A stretch of 64,000 bases of DNA from assembly GCA_900074885.1 (NCBI GenBank), contig FJUW01000061.1, positions 51,999-115,998 of the forward strand, written 5' to 3'. Both the position numbers and the translations under genes were made by a program. Numbering within the stretch: position 1 is the stretch's first letter; each line of letters starts with the position of its first letter. Below the pieces are notes generated by a model, which was not told the DNA's origin, searched no databases, and saw only the letters and a program-made list of their open reading frames with translations. This DNA is from Rhynchosporium graminicola (Eukaryota > Ascomycota > Leotiomycetes > Helotiales > Ploettnerulaceae). This document shows positions 33,290 to 48,041 of the stretch, one piece after another.

Positions 33290-36200
33290 AATATCTACTA
33301 ATTATATATATATACTAAGTTAATTATAGTTAACTTATAGAAAATCTAGTTGACTGTATCGAGTACTACGCGATAACTATAGGATAAAATAGGGAAAGAT
33401 AATAAGCTACTAATCTTAAGCTATAAGAACTATAATAAATAGTTTCTATAAGCTAAAGTTAAGATTAAGAGAAAGAGTATATTCTATATAATAGATACTA
33501 GTAAGGTTAACTTTACTTAGATAACTCGAGACGGAATAAAAGGTAAAAGTATACTAGAGACTACTTCCGAAAGTATACTATTAGTATTAACTATAGACGA
33601 CCTTACGAGCGATTTCAAGAGGCTTAGCGGAATATAGAATCTAGAGAAAGCTAAGAAATAGATATCTAACGACTCGAAGGCCCTAGATATTATAATCGAA
33701 GGACTTAGTAATAACGATATTACGCTACTTAATAAGTATAATTCGGCAGGAGTACTATAGACTAAACTAAAAGTTAAATATAATAGAACGAACTTATTAA
33801 TAGCGAATATATATATAATAAAGATTTAGACCTTTATATTTAATAAAGATAATAGGATAGATAGATCGTAGCGAAACCTAAAGGAATACCGCAGGAAGCT
33901 AATTACTATTAATATAGAAATAGGAAAATCATATTCTAATAAGGCCCTTTTCTACTTACTTACCTTATCGCTCCGAAAGTAAGGTCGCTATACTACTTTC
34001 CTTGAAAGCCTTAGGCTATAGCTTCTAATAACTATTAATAAAAAGGTAAAAGCCTTAGAAGAGTATAAATTAATATTATAAGACTTTAGTACTAAGAGTA
34101 ATAACTATAGTAGAGAAAGGGTATATATAGTATAGAAATAGTATAAGCAGGTATACTATTACTCGAACTATTATTCTTAAGAGAATAATAGTTTATTAGA
34201 CTGAAGTATAATAAGTATTTCTCGTGAGTATTTCTACTATAGATCTAGCGATTACTTTATTACTAATTACGAATTCTAGATTATAAGTAGAGAGTATACT
34301 AAGAACCTCTATTTAGAAAAAGAAAAGAAGAAATGTAATAAATTAACTCGTAAGACTAGATTACGAGTTAAAGATAAGAAATCGCGATCTTCTTAAACTA
34401 GTAAAAACGAACGCTCTATTAAGCTAAAATCTAGAGACTCGCGACAAAAGAAAAGAGGATACGCTACTATCGCAGAATCTAATTTAGATACTAATAAGGA
34501 CTTAGAAGACTTTAGAAAAGAAATAAGCGAATTATCTAGTTCTAATAATAACTCTATAGAGAAAGTTATACTATTAAAAGAATTAATAAGTAAGAGTACT
34601 CCTAAAGACTAAGTAGTTAATATAAGTATAAGTTTATCTATAACTAATTAACTCTATTTATTTAGGGAATTAAGCCTAATATCTAAAGTCTATATATAAG
34701 TAGAAGAAGGAATACTATCTTCTTATATACGAGAAATAGCGCTAGTTAAAGCTATAGATAGAACTTCTTATTACTTAGATAATATACTCTTTATTCCTAA
34801 ACTAAGTATTAATTTAATCTCTATAAAGAAACTCTATAAAAGTAGTTACCTCGGAAAGTTCGATAATAAAAGTATCTAGATTATAAAAAGTAATAAGAAA
34901 GTCTTAAAAGTGATATAATCTTAAAGCTTATATATTATAAAATATATCTCTAAAGCCTTTAATAGATAAGTAATTAGTAATAGATAAGTTAACTATAGCT
35001 AATGTAAATAGTTAGTATATAAGCTAAAAGCACTTCTAGCTGCTGAAGTAGATAAGAATACTATAGATAACTAAGATAATATAAAAGGAAAGGAGCTCGA
35101 ACGATAACTTAAGTATTATCGACGATTTATATACCTTAGACCTAATAAGATTCGGAACTTATATAAAGTAATTATACTCTAGAAGAGAATTAAGATCCCT
35201 AAGGATCTAAATATCTATAATATATATACTCTTATGAAAATAAAGAACTAAATTCTAAAGTAACTAAGTCTCTAGCCTACTAAGATCCTCGATCTAGTAT
35301 AATTCGACGTCGCTAGACTATTTCCGCTTATAATATAGGGAAACTACTACTTTCTAATAGTTATTAATATCTATTCTCGACGAGATTAGGTAATTCTACT
35401 GAAAGCTAAGAGTAATACTTATTAAGTACTTAAGGACTAGAAAGTCGGAGTTAAGCTATAATCCGGAAAGAAGATTAAACGCGCGAGATCTGATAATATA
35501 TTAGAATTACTAAAAGCTATCTTTAATTAGAAAGCTAAAGATAGAATACTAGTATAGTTAATAACTATTATATTATTACATTAGAATAGATCTACTAAAA
35601 GATTAATTCAGACCGTGGAATTCGATATATGTATAATACTTAAAGAAGTATAGCTACTACTAGAATTCTGGGACGAAGCCGCTAAAGCTAATTCGTATAT
35701 AAGAAATTATACTACTATTAGACTAATAATTAATAATTAAAAGACTTATCTTATAAAAGCTTTTACTAGAGAAATACTATTAATCGATTATATTCGTAAA
35801 TAGAGAAGTAAATACTTCTATTATATAGATAAGAAAACTATTCCTATAAGCGAGCGTTATAATAAGCTCGTTAACCCTAGTAGAATCGGAGTCTTTATAG
35901 GATATTCAGAAAATATAACTAAGTACTTTAAGGTTTACTCTCCCGAAAGAGGCTTAATAATCATAATAAGTAGGGTTATTATTAAGGAAAGTAGTAATAG
36001 AAGATTAGTCGACTTAAGACTTCGGAATTACGTAGCTAAGTTATAAGGAACTATAAATATCGCTCTAGATAGAAGAGCTCGCGGGAGACCTAAGGTACCT
36101 GAGGAAATTAGTAAAGAAGTTAATATAATAGAAAATCTATAAGTAGAAATACTTTTATTTATTCTACTAATAAACGTCTTAAGCTTTACTAAAGAGGATA

Positions 36201-38290
36201 TACCGGATTATACTCTTAAGATCGTCTTATTAGAAAAGATACCTGAAGATAACTTAAAGACTATATAAGATAGACCCGCGAACGCACTAGTATTAGCACG
36301 ATCGACTTATAAGTCTATCTTATTAGTTAGAATACTAAGATTAGCAGAACTAACTTTAGAGTATTAGGATAACTCTATAGAAGTAATACTAGTAGATTAC
36401 CAGATATAAGATTTAATCCCTTAGGCTCTAGACTGAGATTCGGAATCGATAAATAGAGTACTTATAGATACTCTTATAGATAAAACTCCTATTACTTAGG
36501 TTAATTATAATTAGCTTAATTAATCTATAAATAACTAAGAGGCACCTAGGTATTTCACTCGAGCTAGGAAGAGAGCAGGATTAGAACCGGAAGACTAAGA
36601 GGAAGCTAAGAGGATCCGAGTTATAATCGCGAAAATATTACTAAAAGGATAACTTGCACGAAATAATTAGAAAGACTTATTTATAAGAGATAAATAGATA
36701 AGCGATAAGATCGAGATTACTCTCGTAGCTATAGAAATCGCAGGTATTAAGATCCTAAAGATATATAAGGAAATAATAACTAGCTTATAAGTAAAGTAAT
36801 AGATAGCTACTATATCTAAGGAGATATTATCTCTATAAATAAACGAGACGTTCCGAGAAGTTATTATATTAGAGGTATTAAACCTAGTATCTTATAAATA
36901 GGTCTATATAATAAAGATTATAGTAAATAGGAATATAGAGTAATATAAAGCTCGCTTAGTCGTAAGAGGATTTAGCTAAGTATACAGGCTCGATTACGAC
37001 TAAATATTCGCGCTAATAGTTAGGATAGATACGCTAAAGCTTTTCTTAGCTATAGTCGCTAAAGAGGATCTAGAATACTAATAATATAATATTAAAAATA
37101 TATTTATAGAGTCGGAACTTAAGGAGGAGATATTCTTAAAATTTCCGGAAGGAATTAAAGTTAAGAATAGTTATATATAATAAGCCTTAAAAAGCTTATA
37201 TAGACTAAAGTAAGCGGCAAGAGACTAGAATAAGCTTATAAAAGCAGAACTATTAGAATAGGGATTTCGATAGAGTATTACTAACTTATATATATTTACG
37301 TATAAGGAAAACTTAGTTAAGCTTCTTATATATATTAACGATATTATAATAAGCGCTAGGAAGAAAGGGGAGCTAAACTAGTTTTATATAGAACTTTCTA
37401 GGAGATTTAAAGCTAAGAATCTAAGGGAGATAAAGAAGATTCTTAGAGCTAGAGTTACCTGCGATAGACTATCTAGGGTTTTTAAAATCGACTAAGAATA
37501 ATATCTACTTAGTATATTTAATAAGTTTAGTATTACTTAGGAAACTTTTAAACTGAAACAGATACTAATAATAAGCTATAAGAACTTTTACCCTACGAGT
37601 AGTAATAACGAAAGGATTAATATAAACTAATACTAATAAGCTATGAGAAGCTTAATATATATAATAATCTTCACGAGACTAGATATTACCTTTATCCTTA
37701 GAAAGCTTAATTAATTTATAAGTAATCTAGCTAAGTATTATAGACACGCTCTGAAAGCGCTATTATAGTACCTAAAGTTAACTATTAAGATAAGAATTCG
37801 CTATAGACTAAAGGGAGAATATAATACTATAGTTCTCTACTCTAATATAGACTAAGCGAGTAATAAGGTCGACTAGAAAAGTATCTCTAGAAGCGTATTA
37901 ATATTCTATAATAGACTATTCTCTTAGTTAAGTAAGAAGTAGCACTCTATTACTATATTAAGCTGCGAATCAGAATATATAGTACTTGCGAACTACGTAA
38001 AGTAAGGCTAATAGTTTATATAAGTACTATAAGATCTAGGATACTCTTACTTTATTAGGGAAGACTCTAGACTAGTATAGATATTCGGAGATAACTAAGG
38101 AGTAATTACCTTAACTAAGAACGCTTACTTAAATAAACGCTCGAAGTATATCGATATCGCTTATTATTTTGTACGCGACTTAGCGGAAACTAGGAGCTTT
38201 AAACTCGACTATATCCTAGTAGCAGAAATAGTCGCCGATAGAATAATAAAGCTACTCGAACGAGTAGTATTTAAAAGGTTTAAAGGCTAA
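33290..38290 (+). pseudogene. Copia gag-pol, RIP-inactivated
   Basis: Order is gag, protease, integrase, RT, RNase H, as in Ty1/Copia. The GAG-pre-integrase region at about 34780-34850 reads LFIPKLSINLISIKKLY. Integrase at about 35280-35900 reads FDVARLFPLI, LVINIYSRRDWVILLKAKS and ARSDNILELL. RT at about 37020-37360 has DTLKLFLAIVAKEDLEY, LKSLYRLKQAARD-like and the catalytic YINDIIIS. The RNase H end at about 38090-38260 has LTKNAYLNKRSKYIDIAYYF and VRDLAETRSFKLDYI. The first Asp of the RT box is Asn, explained by RIP of TGAC to TAAC. It ends about 40 bp before the Gypsy-B insertion. Confidence 0.9.
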
Positions 38291-38332
38291 ATAGGACTTA
38301 TAGAGGAATTATAGGTAATAAGGTAATTATAA

Positions 38333-38600
38333 TATAACGGCACAAGACTTAAGGCGGTATATAAGTAAGAATAAACAAGTAGGAAGGCTAAGAGCGATCT
38401 TATATAGTCTAGTACGAAGGAAATAAAAAGATAAGGAAGGAAGAAGAAGAGAGATAGAGTATAAAGCACCTTATATATATATACTAGTACTAGTCTGATA
38501 CTATACCGGGTCAGATACTAGTTCTGCCGGGATACCTATGAACTTAGGCCCTGTTATCTATCCTTCTTCTTATATAATATTCAGGTAAGCTATTATTATA
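38333..38600 (-). repeat. Gypsy-B LTR, left (3' LTR)
   Basis: Aligns over its full length with 56537-56804 and the other family LTRs. The CCCCCCC tract just inside (38607-38615) is the polypurine tract on the minus strand. Confidence 0.9.
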
Positions 38601-39079
38601 TTACTCCCCCCCTAAGAAAAGCTTAACCCTAAGCTCGGAAGGTTATAGTTTATACTGGAATTAGTCTTTATTATAACTGTTTTCGTCGATATTCGCGTAA
38701 TAAGTACTAGCCGCTCTTTAGTAGTAGTAAATTCTTTATCAGGTTCTAACTAGTTATATCGCTATATCGATACTATATTAGTCGTAGCTTCTAAATCGGG
38801 CGGTAAGCAGTATTTACTTTATCTATTTATAATAGGAGTCGAGTTTAAGTAGGGCGTAGGGTATATAAAGGAAGGAGTTTATTAATATTAGAGCCTTTCC
38901 TTTTTAACCGCGATAACGACTTTAACTTATAAGTTTACTCTCCCTAAACTACGATACGGCTTCTAGAGTAAGTATTATTACTAACTACTATAGTAGTCTA
39001 CTATAATCTTATATATCAATTGACTTAATTAACTCTTCTCTTAATATAAGTAAGTTTCTTATCTTAGTTTTAAGGATAG

Positions 39080-40056
39080 TCCTTAAGTGCAGTATAAGGG
39101 TTTTATAGATCTATAACGCTAACTCCTATAGTACCTTTACTAGTTCCTACTAGTACTCTTTCAGTAGCGTATCGTATATATTACCTGCGATATATTCGCA
39201 CTTTCTTTAAGATAAAGTACTATAATACTCTTATTTTAGAACTCTTATACTTATTTAATAAGCTTAACTCTAAGCTTTATAAGTATTATTCGGCGTTAAA
39301 GAGTAGTTATAAGTATATAAGTTACTTAAACCTAAACGTAGTTATATATCCTAACGCGTTATAGTTACCCGATTATATTAATATAGAGTACGCTATTTTA
39401 TCCGGGTTACTTCCTAGTAGCGAAGCTAAGGACGCGGAGCTAAATCGGAGTAGTATTATAGCTACTTATAAAGCTATTAATCAGATCTATCGTCTCGCGA
39501 AATCTACTACTCTTATTACTACGTTAGAGATTACTATTATATAATTAGTAGAGACTTAAGCTTTAAGGTATTCTATAGAGAAAGTGTTTAAAGAGTTAGA
39601 GTTTATTAAAGTAATAAGTTACGATCTTAAACCTTTAGATACTAGTATAATACTAACGTAATATAAGATCTAGATCTTTTAATAATAGATTTAGCGAAAT
39701 CTAAGTTAATAGTATAAATAGCGTTAAAGTAAACGAAAGAGTTAAATAGTATTATACGGGAATTTACGAAGAAAGCTATATTTAAAGTTACGATATCTAA
39801 TACTAAGGGAAAGAGGAATTTACCTTCTAGTTCAGAGATAGTATCAGATCTAGATACTCTCGGACCCTCTCTAAAGAAGAAAGCCTATAAGATTAGCTAT
39901 TATACTTAGTCTACTACTAGAGCTATGTTAGTAGATTTAAGTAAAGAGTTAGACGTAATAGTTCTAGTTCTAGATATTCTAGATTTATTAGAAGCTCTAG
40001 AGAACTTAAAAGAGAAAACTAGTAAAGTAGAAGTAGTTAAAGAAGTAGAGTTCTAA
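39080..40056 (+). pseudogene. Gypsy-B antisense accessory frame
   Basis: Counterpart of 22232-23208, with the same length to the base. It reads FYRSITLTPIVPLLVPTSTL, LFNKLNSKLYKYYSALKSSY, AKDAELNRSSIIATYKAINQ, FKELEFIKVISYDLKPLDT, then in a shifted frame LLIIDLAKSKLIV, EFTKKAIFKATISNTKGKRN, LGPSLKKKAYKISYYT and EVVKEVEF-stop at 40056. At the frame change the DNA reads ATACTAACGTAATATAAG, containing a branch-point-like TACTAAC before an AG. The matching donor is unclear. Confidence 0.68.
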
Positions 40057-41011
40057 ACGCGGCGTTATTATAGAGTATAATTAAGGGATTATCCTTAGTA
40101 ATAAATTCTAATACTAGTAACTATAATAGCTTATTATTCTCTAAGTGATTATAGTTATCTATTCTATCTTCTTAGGCCTTAATCTACTATTCTAGTTTAT
40201 ATAGAGGTCTAAGTTTACTTAAGTTAGTAGCGTAGAAGTCTCTAAGCTTATATAGAGTACTTATTAGATCAGAAGCATTATACTAAGTTAAGTCCGGGTC
40301 GTAGCTTAGCTAGCTAACTTAATACTTTAAATTACTTCTTAAGAGCTATATAGCGAGTATATCTTATAACTCTTACTCTTCTTAAGTAGCGATAACCTCC
40401 GGGGGTAGGTTTTATAACTCCTAGCTTAGTAATAAGTCGTCCGGGTCCTTAAAGAGTAATTCGGGAGTGAATATATTATAAATAGAAGATCCTAGGAGTA
40501 AATCTAGCTTATAAGAGTATCTGATCTTAGCTAGGACTTAATATAGTCCTACTTAGAGACTAGATAGCTTCTTACTTAGCTAGTAATTCTTAAGGTTCCT
40601 TATAGAGAGAAATACCTTATCTCTAACTTCCTAGTTAATACTATATTATTTCAGGTCAGTTATAGCGCTTATCTTATACTAAGTAACTAGTATATTAGCT
40701 TTTATAACCTCGATAGCGGATTTAGCACGTTTAGCTAAGGATTTAGTATTAGTATAATTAAGCTTCTCTTATAGTATCGATCCGGTAGGTTACTTCTAGT
40801 CCTAGCTATTCCGTAGTAGTATACTATATTTAAAGGTATATAGCGCTATACTGATAGAGTTATAAGGTAAAGTTACTTAAGCGCGGTCTATTATTAGTAG
40901 TAGTTCGCCCTAGTTACTCTAGTAATAATTAATAAAAGGTCTAAGGCGTTAGTTAATATACTAATTTATAATCTCTGTTTATCTATTAGTTTACTAGTAG
41001 AAAGAGATAGA

Positions 41012-41279
41012 TATGACGATAGCTTACCTAAATATCACATGAGAAGAAGGATAGATAATAGGGCCCGAGTTCATAGGTATCCCGGCAGAACTAGTATCCG
41101 ACCCGGTATAGTATCAGACTAGTACCGGTATATATATATAAGGTGCTTTATACTCTATCTCTTTTCTTCTTCTTTCCTTATCTTTTTATTTCCTTCGTAG
41201 TAGACTATATAAGATCGCTCTTAACCTCCCTACTTATTTATTCTTACTTATATACCGCTTTAAGTCTTATATTATTATA
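41012..41279 (+). repeat. Gypsy-C 5' LTR
   Basis: Begins TATGACGATAGC (from TGTGACGATAGC) and ends TTATTATA (from TCGTTACA). Contains ATATATATATAAGG at about 41130 as a likely core promoter. Confidence 0.92.
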
Positions 41280-41389
41280 TTAAATAAAAAGATTAAGATA
41301 GCTAGAGATAGCTTATTATAATATCTTACTACTAAGTTAGTTATTCGATAACTACTTGTATATAGCCGAGATACTAGAGATCTCTCGGA

Positions 41390-44300
41390 TAACTATAAAT
41401 TAGAGTTTAATTTAGCTTATTATAAATAGTATAATAGAGGAGGTCTTTACTAACGCTCTTTTAATAACCCCTTTAGTATAAAGGAATTATAGATAGATTT
41501 TAAAGAAAGTATAATAAATACCCCGGAACTTTAATCTCTATATATCGCTACTGAAATAGCCCTAATATACCCCTTTTTAAGCTACTATTATAGCTCTTAA
41601 CTAATAAACTAGAGACTCCTCTAGTTCTAAGGGAACCTAATATAATCCCTCTTACTCTACTTCTGAACCTAATCTATTATACTCTTCCTTACTCTAAACG
41701 TCTCTTACTCTAAAGAATATTAATACCTTATTAAGGAAGTACTAACTAAGAGAGAAAGGAAAATAAAAGCGAAATTTACTAAGAGTATAATTACTAAGTA
41801 TTCTTACTACTATAAGTGACTCGAACCTGATCTATTCCCTCTTATAATAATTAGCGGACTAAGAGGAAAAGAATAACTCTCTAGAAAATACTATAGATAG
41901 ACTAATCTCCGTATAAGATAAGTTCCTTATAAGGGTCCCTCGCCTATCTTCGACTCTCTTACTAGAACTAATACTATAATCTCCGCGTATAGTAGAGTTT
42001 AATAACCTAATAAACTCTATTCTAATATATAGTACTAAGAGAGAAGATACTATTCCTAATAAACTATCTCTCTCTCCCGGCGCTAAATCAGTAGAGTTAC
42101 GCCTTAAGAAGTCTTATCTTACTAAGAAGATCTTACCCCTAGATAATAGATCGGACTCTACTTTCCTCTAATAAAGAGTATTAATATAAGACTAGCTAGC
42201 TATAAATACTAACTATTACCCTATAGACTTCTCCCGGCGCGTTCTCGTATAGGAGCTAGTTACTAGATTAGCTAAGGAGTATCTTACGCTTTAGTACCTT
42301 GCTAATAAGTTTAAAACTAGTAATAAAATAATCTCCTTATTAGAGGAGAACTTTCTTACTAGTTTAGAGGAAGATAACTATTATAACGCTTTCTACTACT
42401 TAGAAATATAATAACCTAGCTATATACGCGAGACTTTCGCTAAGTTTCGTAGTCGATTTCAAAGCGCTACTATCTAAAGTAAAGTTAAAAAGAAAGAGTA
42501 GTTCTTCTATATATAAGATAAGATTATATTATCCTTACGCGCTTTAACTCTTATTATTAAACTAACGTAGAATAAGGATTACGCTTCTATAGTTAGATCC
42601 TTACTTTCTTTTAATACTAAGCGTTATTATAACTTAGAACGTACTTATCCCGAGAAAGCTACTACATAAGTATAGTACTATAAGCTTACTATTACTACTA
42701 CGACTACTACTAGTTCTACCTCTTACTAGTCCTTAAGCTTAGCTCCTCGATAAACTACTCTCGTACTATATATACGTACTTCTATCCCGGTATAGTCTAG
42801 TACTCTCTTCGCACTAAAACGCCCTACTACCTCGACCGGAGAACCCCTTAGGTATTATAGTTATAGATAGCTCGGTTATATTAAGCTAGATTACCTTAAC
42901 TCGCCTAAAGTTTAATTAATCGACGAATTTCCGGAAGAAGATTAAGTAACTAAGGAAGTAGTAGAAGATATACCCTCCGAATCTGGACTAATACTAGAAG
43001 GAAATAATAAAGCTTAAGTAAAAACTCCTTCTTAGGTCTACGTAGATATAATCTCTCTAATCTAGACCTTAACTCCCTAATAGGAGGTAAGTAATTCATA
43101 TACCTGACTATAGTTAGTATAAATAAGCTAGAAGTCTCTATAAATAGCCTAATTAATACCGGAGCGAATAGTTATCTATTTATTAATTATACTCTTACCG
43201 GACGACTATCAGGAGCCCTTAGTATCAAAATCGAGCTACTACCTTATTCTATTCTAATATATAGTTTCTAATAATCTATTAGAACCTATATTACTTATTT
43301 TATACGTTTATACCTTTCTATTAATAGTAGGCGTATTTATAACTACCCTTTTATTCTCCTCGATTTAGGATAATGAGTTATAATTATTAGTATTAAATAG
43401 ATATAACAATTTTAAGTTAAGCTAGATACGCTCTACTATAAGCTACTATAATCGGAACACTATCTAGCTACCTTCCGATATAATAAGGAGATAATTATAA
43501 CTCTATTACCTCGTAAACTTAGTATTAATCGATCTTACTAAATCGATACTAACGCGTAGGACTTAGCTATAAACTAGCTAGACTAACGCCGATTATACTA
43601 AGTAATAGCGATATAGTATATTAACGTATTATCCTTACCCTTTAACTTATTTCCGCTTATCGCTAAGGAATCCGAACCCTTTTCCGCTCTGATTTTATTA
43701 AGAAAAGTACCTGCGCCGAAACCCTACTATAAGTATCCCTCTTAACTTCTAAGGATCTAGAAACTAGTTCTAATTTACTAAATTAGTACTATAGCTTTTT
43801 ACTTTAATATAAAATATAAAGGTTCCGAATTATTCTTTACTAGTATCTACGAGATAGACCGCCTCTTATAAGACTATCTAAATAGCAACTCTCCTAAGGA
43901 TCCCGATACCGAACGACTTATAGCTAAAAAGCTACTAGAATAGTACTATATCCTTAAGGAAGCTTTTTCTAAGTAGGATTCTAATATTCTTCTACTATAT
44001 CGCTTATACGATTATAAAATTATTCTAGAAGAACTATTACTTAATATATATTCGCCTCTATATTAGTAATCTATAGATAAACTATAAGTAACTAAGGAGT
44101 ATCTTATAGAAAACCTAAATAAGAGATTTATCGAATCTAGCTAAAGTCCTTTTATATTACTTATACTATTTATTAAGAAGGCCGATAAAGGATTACGCTT
44201 CTATATTAACTATCGTAAGCTTAATACGATCACTCGAAAGGATTCCTATTTAATACTTAGGATTAATAAGCTCTTAACTCGTATATCTAAAGTAGTAATC

Positions 44301-47060
44301 TTTATTAAACTAGATATCCGAGTAATATTTAACTATATCTATATAGATCCCGAATCCGAGGAGTATACTATCTTCCGAACCTGCTTCAGATCTTATAAAT
44401 ATAAAGTACTACTTTTCGGGCTCTATAATAGACTTAGTATATACTAGCGATATATAAATAATATACTACTAGACTACTTAGATAATTTCTATATAGCTTA
44501 CTTAGATAATATCCTTATATACTTGGAAATGCTCTAGGAATATAAAGAATACGTTAAATTAGTATTATAACGCTTAATAGATACCGGACTTTAAGTAGAT
44601 ATTAAGAAAAGCGAATTCTATATTACTTAGACTAAATACCTTAGATATATCGTTACTACTAACGGAATCGAGCCAGATCCCGAGAAAGTAGTACTATTAG
44701 TAGACTAGAAGTACCCCGAAATAGTAATAGCTATAAAATCCTTCTTAGGATTCTATAAGTTCTACTATTAATTTATTCGGAATTTCGGCCTTATTACTAA
44801 ACCTCTCTTAGTACTTACTCGGCCTATAGTACTATAGAATTTCACTAATAATTATAAGAAGTTCTTTAATAATTTATATTAATAGCTACTATCGGTATAG
44901 AAATTATACTATTTCGACTCTGAATTATAGACTAAACTAGAAACTAATACTTCCGATAGTATAATAGCTAAAGTTATCTCCTAATTATATAAAGATAACT
45001 AGTAGTATCTAATTAGATTCTACTCTTATATTCTTAATAGATATAAACTAAACTAAGAGATTTACGATAAGGAGCTATATACTATTATTAAGTCTTTCCG
45101 GAAATAGAGACTAGAACTTATATCTCTATAACGCTATACTAGCGTATATACGGACTATTAATCCTTAGAATACTTTATAACTACTAAGGTCCTAACTAGT
45201 AAGTAAGCTAAATAAATAGAATTCCTTTCCGAATTTAACTTTTAAATTATATATATACTTAGTAAAGATAATACTAAAGCTAATATCCTTAGTTATAAGG
45301 AATAAGATCTAAGAATATAGGAATAATAGAAATAGAATAGTAGATCTCGGGTTTTACTACCTCTAGACTACTTAGACCCTAAGATTAACGCGGAACTAGC
45401 TAAGTATTATATTAATTAAATTAATTATATATACTTAATATCGCTAGGGATTAATATACTACCGGAACTTATACGTAATTCCTTTGATTTAATTAAGAAG
45501 CTATACTAATTCAACTGAGAATCGTTCTCTAATAAACGGAATATATTAGGAGATAGCTATACTATTAATAATAGTTTATTACTTTATAATAGTTATCTAT
45601 ACGTATAATACTATACTCTACTATATACTTATTTAATTAGCGAAGTCCACGATTAAGTCTCTTCCGCTTATCCGAATACTCGTAAGACCGCTGAAATAAT
45701 TTCTACTTATTATTACTAGAAAGGACTTATATTAGATATAAAATAATATACTTATAATTACCGCCTCTATTAGTACTCTCATCCGAAGTAAACAAAATAA
45801 TAAGGATTCCTCTACTTATTACCAGTACCTAGCTACTTTATATAATATCTAGCTATAGATTTTAAGGACTTCCTGCTTAATAACTAAGGATTTAATAAGA
45901 TATTAGTATTTATCGACTACCTAGGGAAAGACTCTATATTAATACTATACTACTATAATATCGATACCTACGGGATAGCGATATTATTTATCTAATAGAT
46001 ATATCGTTTCAGATATACCCCTAAGTTAATTATATCCGATTAAGGAGCTTAGTTAGTCTTATCCTTCTAATAAGAGTTTTATTATATAATTAGAATTAAG
46101 GTTAAGCTCTCTACCTCCTTCTACTAGTAAACCGATAGATAAACGGAGATTATAAATCAGTATATTAATTAACGCCTTAGACCTTTTACTAATTACTACT
46201 AGAGTAACTAGAGCGAACTACTACTAATAATAGACCGCGCCTAAGTAACCTTACTTTATGACTCTATTAGTATAGCGCTTTATACCCTTAAATATAGTAT
46301 ACTACTACGGAATAGCTAGGACTAGAAGTAACTTACCGGATCGATACTATAAGAGAAGCTTAATTATATTAATACTAAATCCCTAGCTAAATATACTAAA
46401 TCCGCTATTAAAGTTATAAAAGCTAATATATTAGCTACTTAGTATAAGATAAGCGCTATAACTGACCTGAAACAGCGTAGTATTAACTAGGAAGTTAGAG
46501 ATAAGGTATTTCTCTCTATAAGGAACCTTAAGAATTATTAGCTAAGTAAGAAGCTATCTAGTCTCTAGGTAGGACTATACTAGGTCCTAGCTAAGATCGG
46601 ATACTTCTATAAGCTAGATTTACCCCCGGGATCTTCTATTTACGATATATTCGCTCCCGAATTACTCTTTAAGGACTCGGATAACCTATTACTAAGCTAG
46701 GAGTTATAAAACCTACCCCCGGAGGTTATTACTACTTAAGAAGAGTAGGAGTTATAAGATATACTCGCTATATAGCTCCTAAGAGGTAATCTGAAGTATT
46801 AAGTTAGCTAGCTAAGCTATAACTCGGACTTAACTTAGTATAACGCTTCCGACTTAATAAGTACTCTATATAAGCTTAGAGACTTCTACGCTACTAACTT
46901 AAGTAAACCTAGATTTCCGCGTAAACTAAAATAGTAGATTAAGGCCTAGGAAGATAGAATAGATAACTATAGTTACTTAGAGGATAATAAGCTATTATAG
47001 TTATTAGTATCAGAATTTATTACTAAGGATAATCCCCTAATTATACTCTATAATAACGCC
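41390..47060 (+). pseudogene. Gypsy-C gag-protease-RT-RNaseH-integrase-chromodomain, RIP-inactivated
   Basis: Gag spans to about 42830 with a degraded CCHC knuckle at about 42850-42900. A protease-like LINTGANSYLFI is at about 43150. RT at about 44190-44530 has LRFYINYRKLNTITRKD, VVIFIKLDIR, FRTCFRSYKYK and YLDNILIYL. RNase H follows with SYILNRYKLN and IYDKELYTIIKSFRK. Integrase at about 45660-46400 has AIDFKDFLLNN, VFIDYLGKDS and TSFYQQTDRQTEIINQ-like residues. The part at about 46740-46930 occupies the chromodomain position. Stops are almost all at Gln/Trp positions. It ends tail to tail with the antisense frame at 47065. Confidence 0.9.
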
Positions 47061-47064
47061 GCGT

Positions 47065-48041
47065 CTAGAACTCTACTTCTTTAACTACTTCTACTTTACC
47101 GGTTTTCTCTCCTAAGTTCTCCGGAGCTTCTAGTAAATCTAGAATATCTAGAACTAGAACTACTATATTTAACTCTTTACCTAAATCTGCTAATATAGCT
47201 TTAGTAGTAGACTAAGTATAATAGCTAATCCTACGAGCTTTCTTCTTTAGAGAGGGTCCGGGAGTATCCAGATCTGACGCTATCTCTAAACTAGAAGGTA
47301 AATTCCTCTTTCCTTTAGTATTAGATATTATAGCTTTAAATATAGCTTTCTTTATAAATTCTCGTATAATACTATTTAACTCTTTTATCTACTTTAATAT
47401 TATTTATACTATTAACTTAGATTTCGCCGAATCTACTATTAAAAGATCTAGATCCTATATTATATTAGTATTATATTAGTATCTAAGAGTTTAAGATCGT
47501 AACTTATTACTTTAATAAACTCTAACTCCTTAAATATCTTCTCTATAGAATACTTTAAAGCTTAAGTCTCTACTAATTATATAGTAGTAATCTCTAATAT
47601 AGTAGTAAGAGTAGCAGATTTCGCGAGATAATAGATCCGATTAATAGTCTTAAAAGTAGCTATAATACTGCTCCGATTTAGCTCTACGTCCTTAGCTTCG
47701 CTACTAAGAAGTAACCCGGATAAAATAGTATACTCCGTATTAACGTAATCAGGTAATTATAACGCGTTAGTATATATAACTACGTTTAGGTTTAAGTAAC
47801 TTATATACTTATAACCGCTCTTTAACGCCGAATAATACTTATAAAGCTTAGAGTTAAGCTTATTAAATAAGTATAAGAATTCTAAAACAGGAGTATTATA
47901 ATACTTTATCTTAAGGAAAGCGCGAATATATCATAGGTAATATATACGATACGCCGCCGAAAGAGCACCGGCAGGAACTAGTAAAAGCACTATAAGAGTT
48001 AGCGTTATAGATCTATAAAACCCCTATACCGTACTTAAGAA
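47065..48041 (-). pseudogene. Gypsy-C antisense accessory frame
   Basis: Third copy of the frame, again 977 bp, on the strand opposite to gag-pol and between pol and the 3' LTR. Its stop TAG is at 47067-47065, preceded by GKVEVVKEVEF. Further upstream are the Pro-Gly-Pro-Ser basic patch and the LFNKLNSKLYKYY and SIEKIFKELEFIKVISYDLK-type segments. A partial fourth copy lies at 50319-50954 inside the duplicated segment. Confidence 0.68.

Noticed and set aside
38287..38469. 60-codon minus-strand frame rich in Leu/Tyr at the Gypsy-B LTR
   Set aside because: It lies across an LTR and the same hydrophobic translation appears in other LTR copies. It is LTR sequence without independent coding support.
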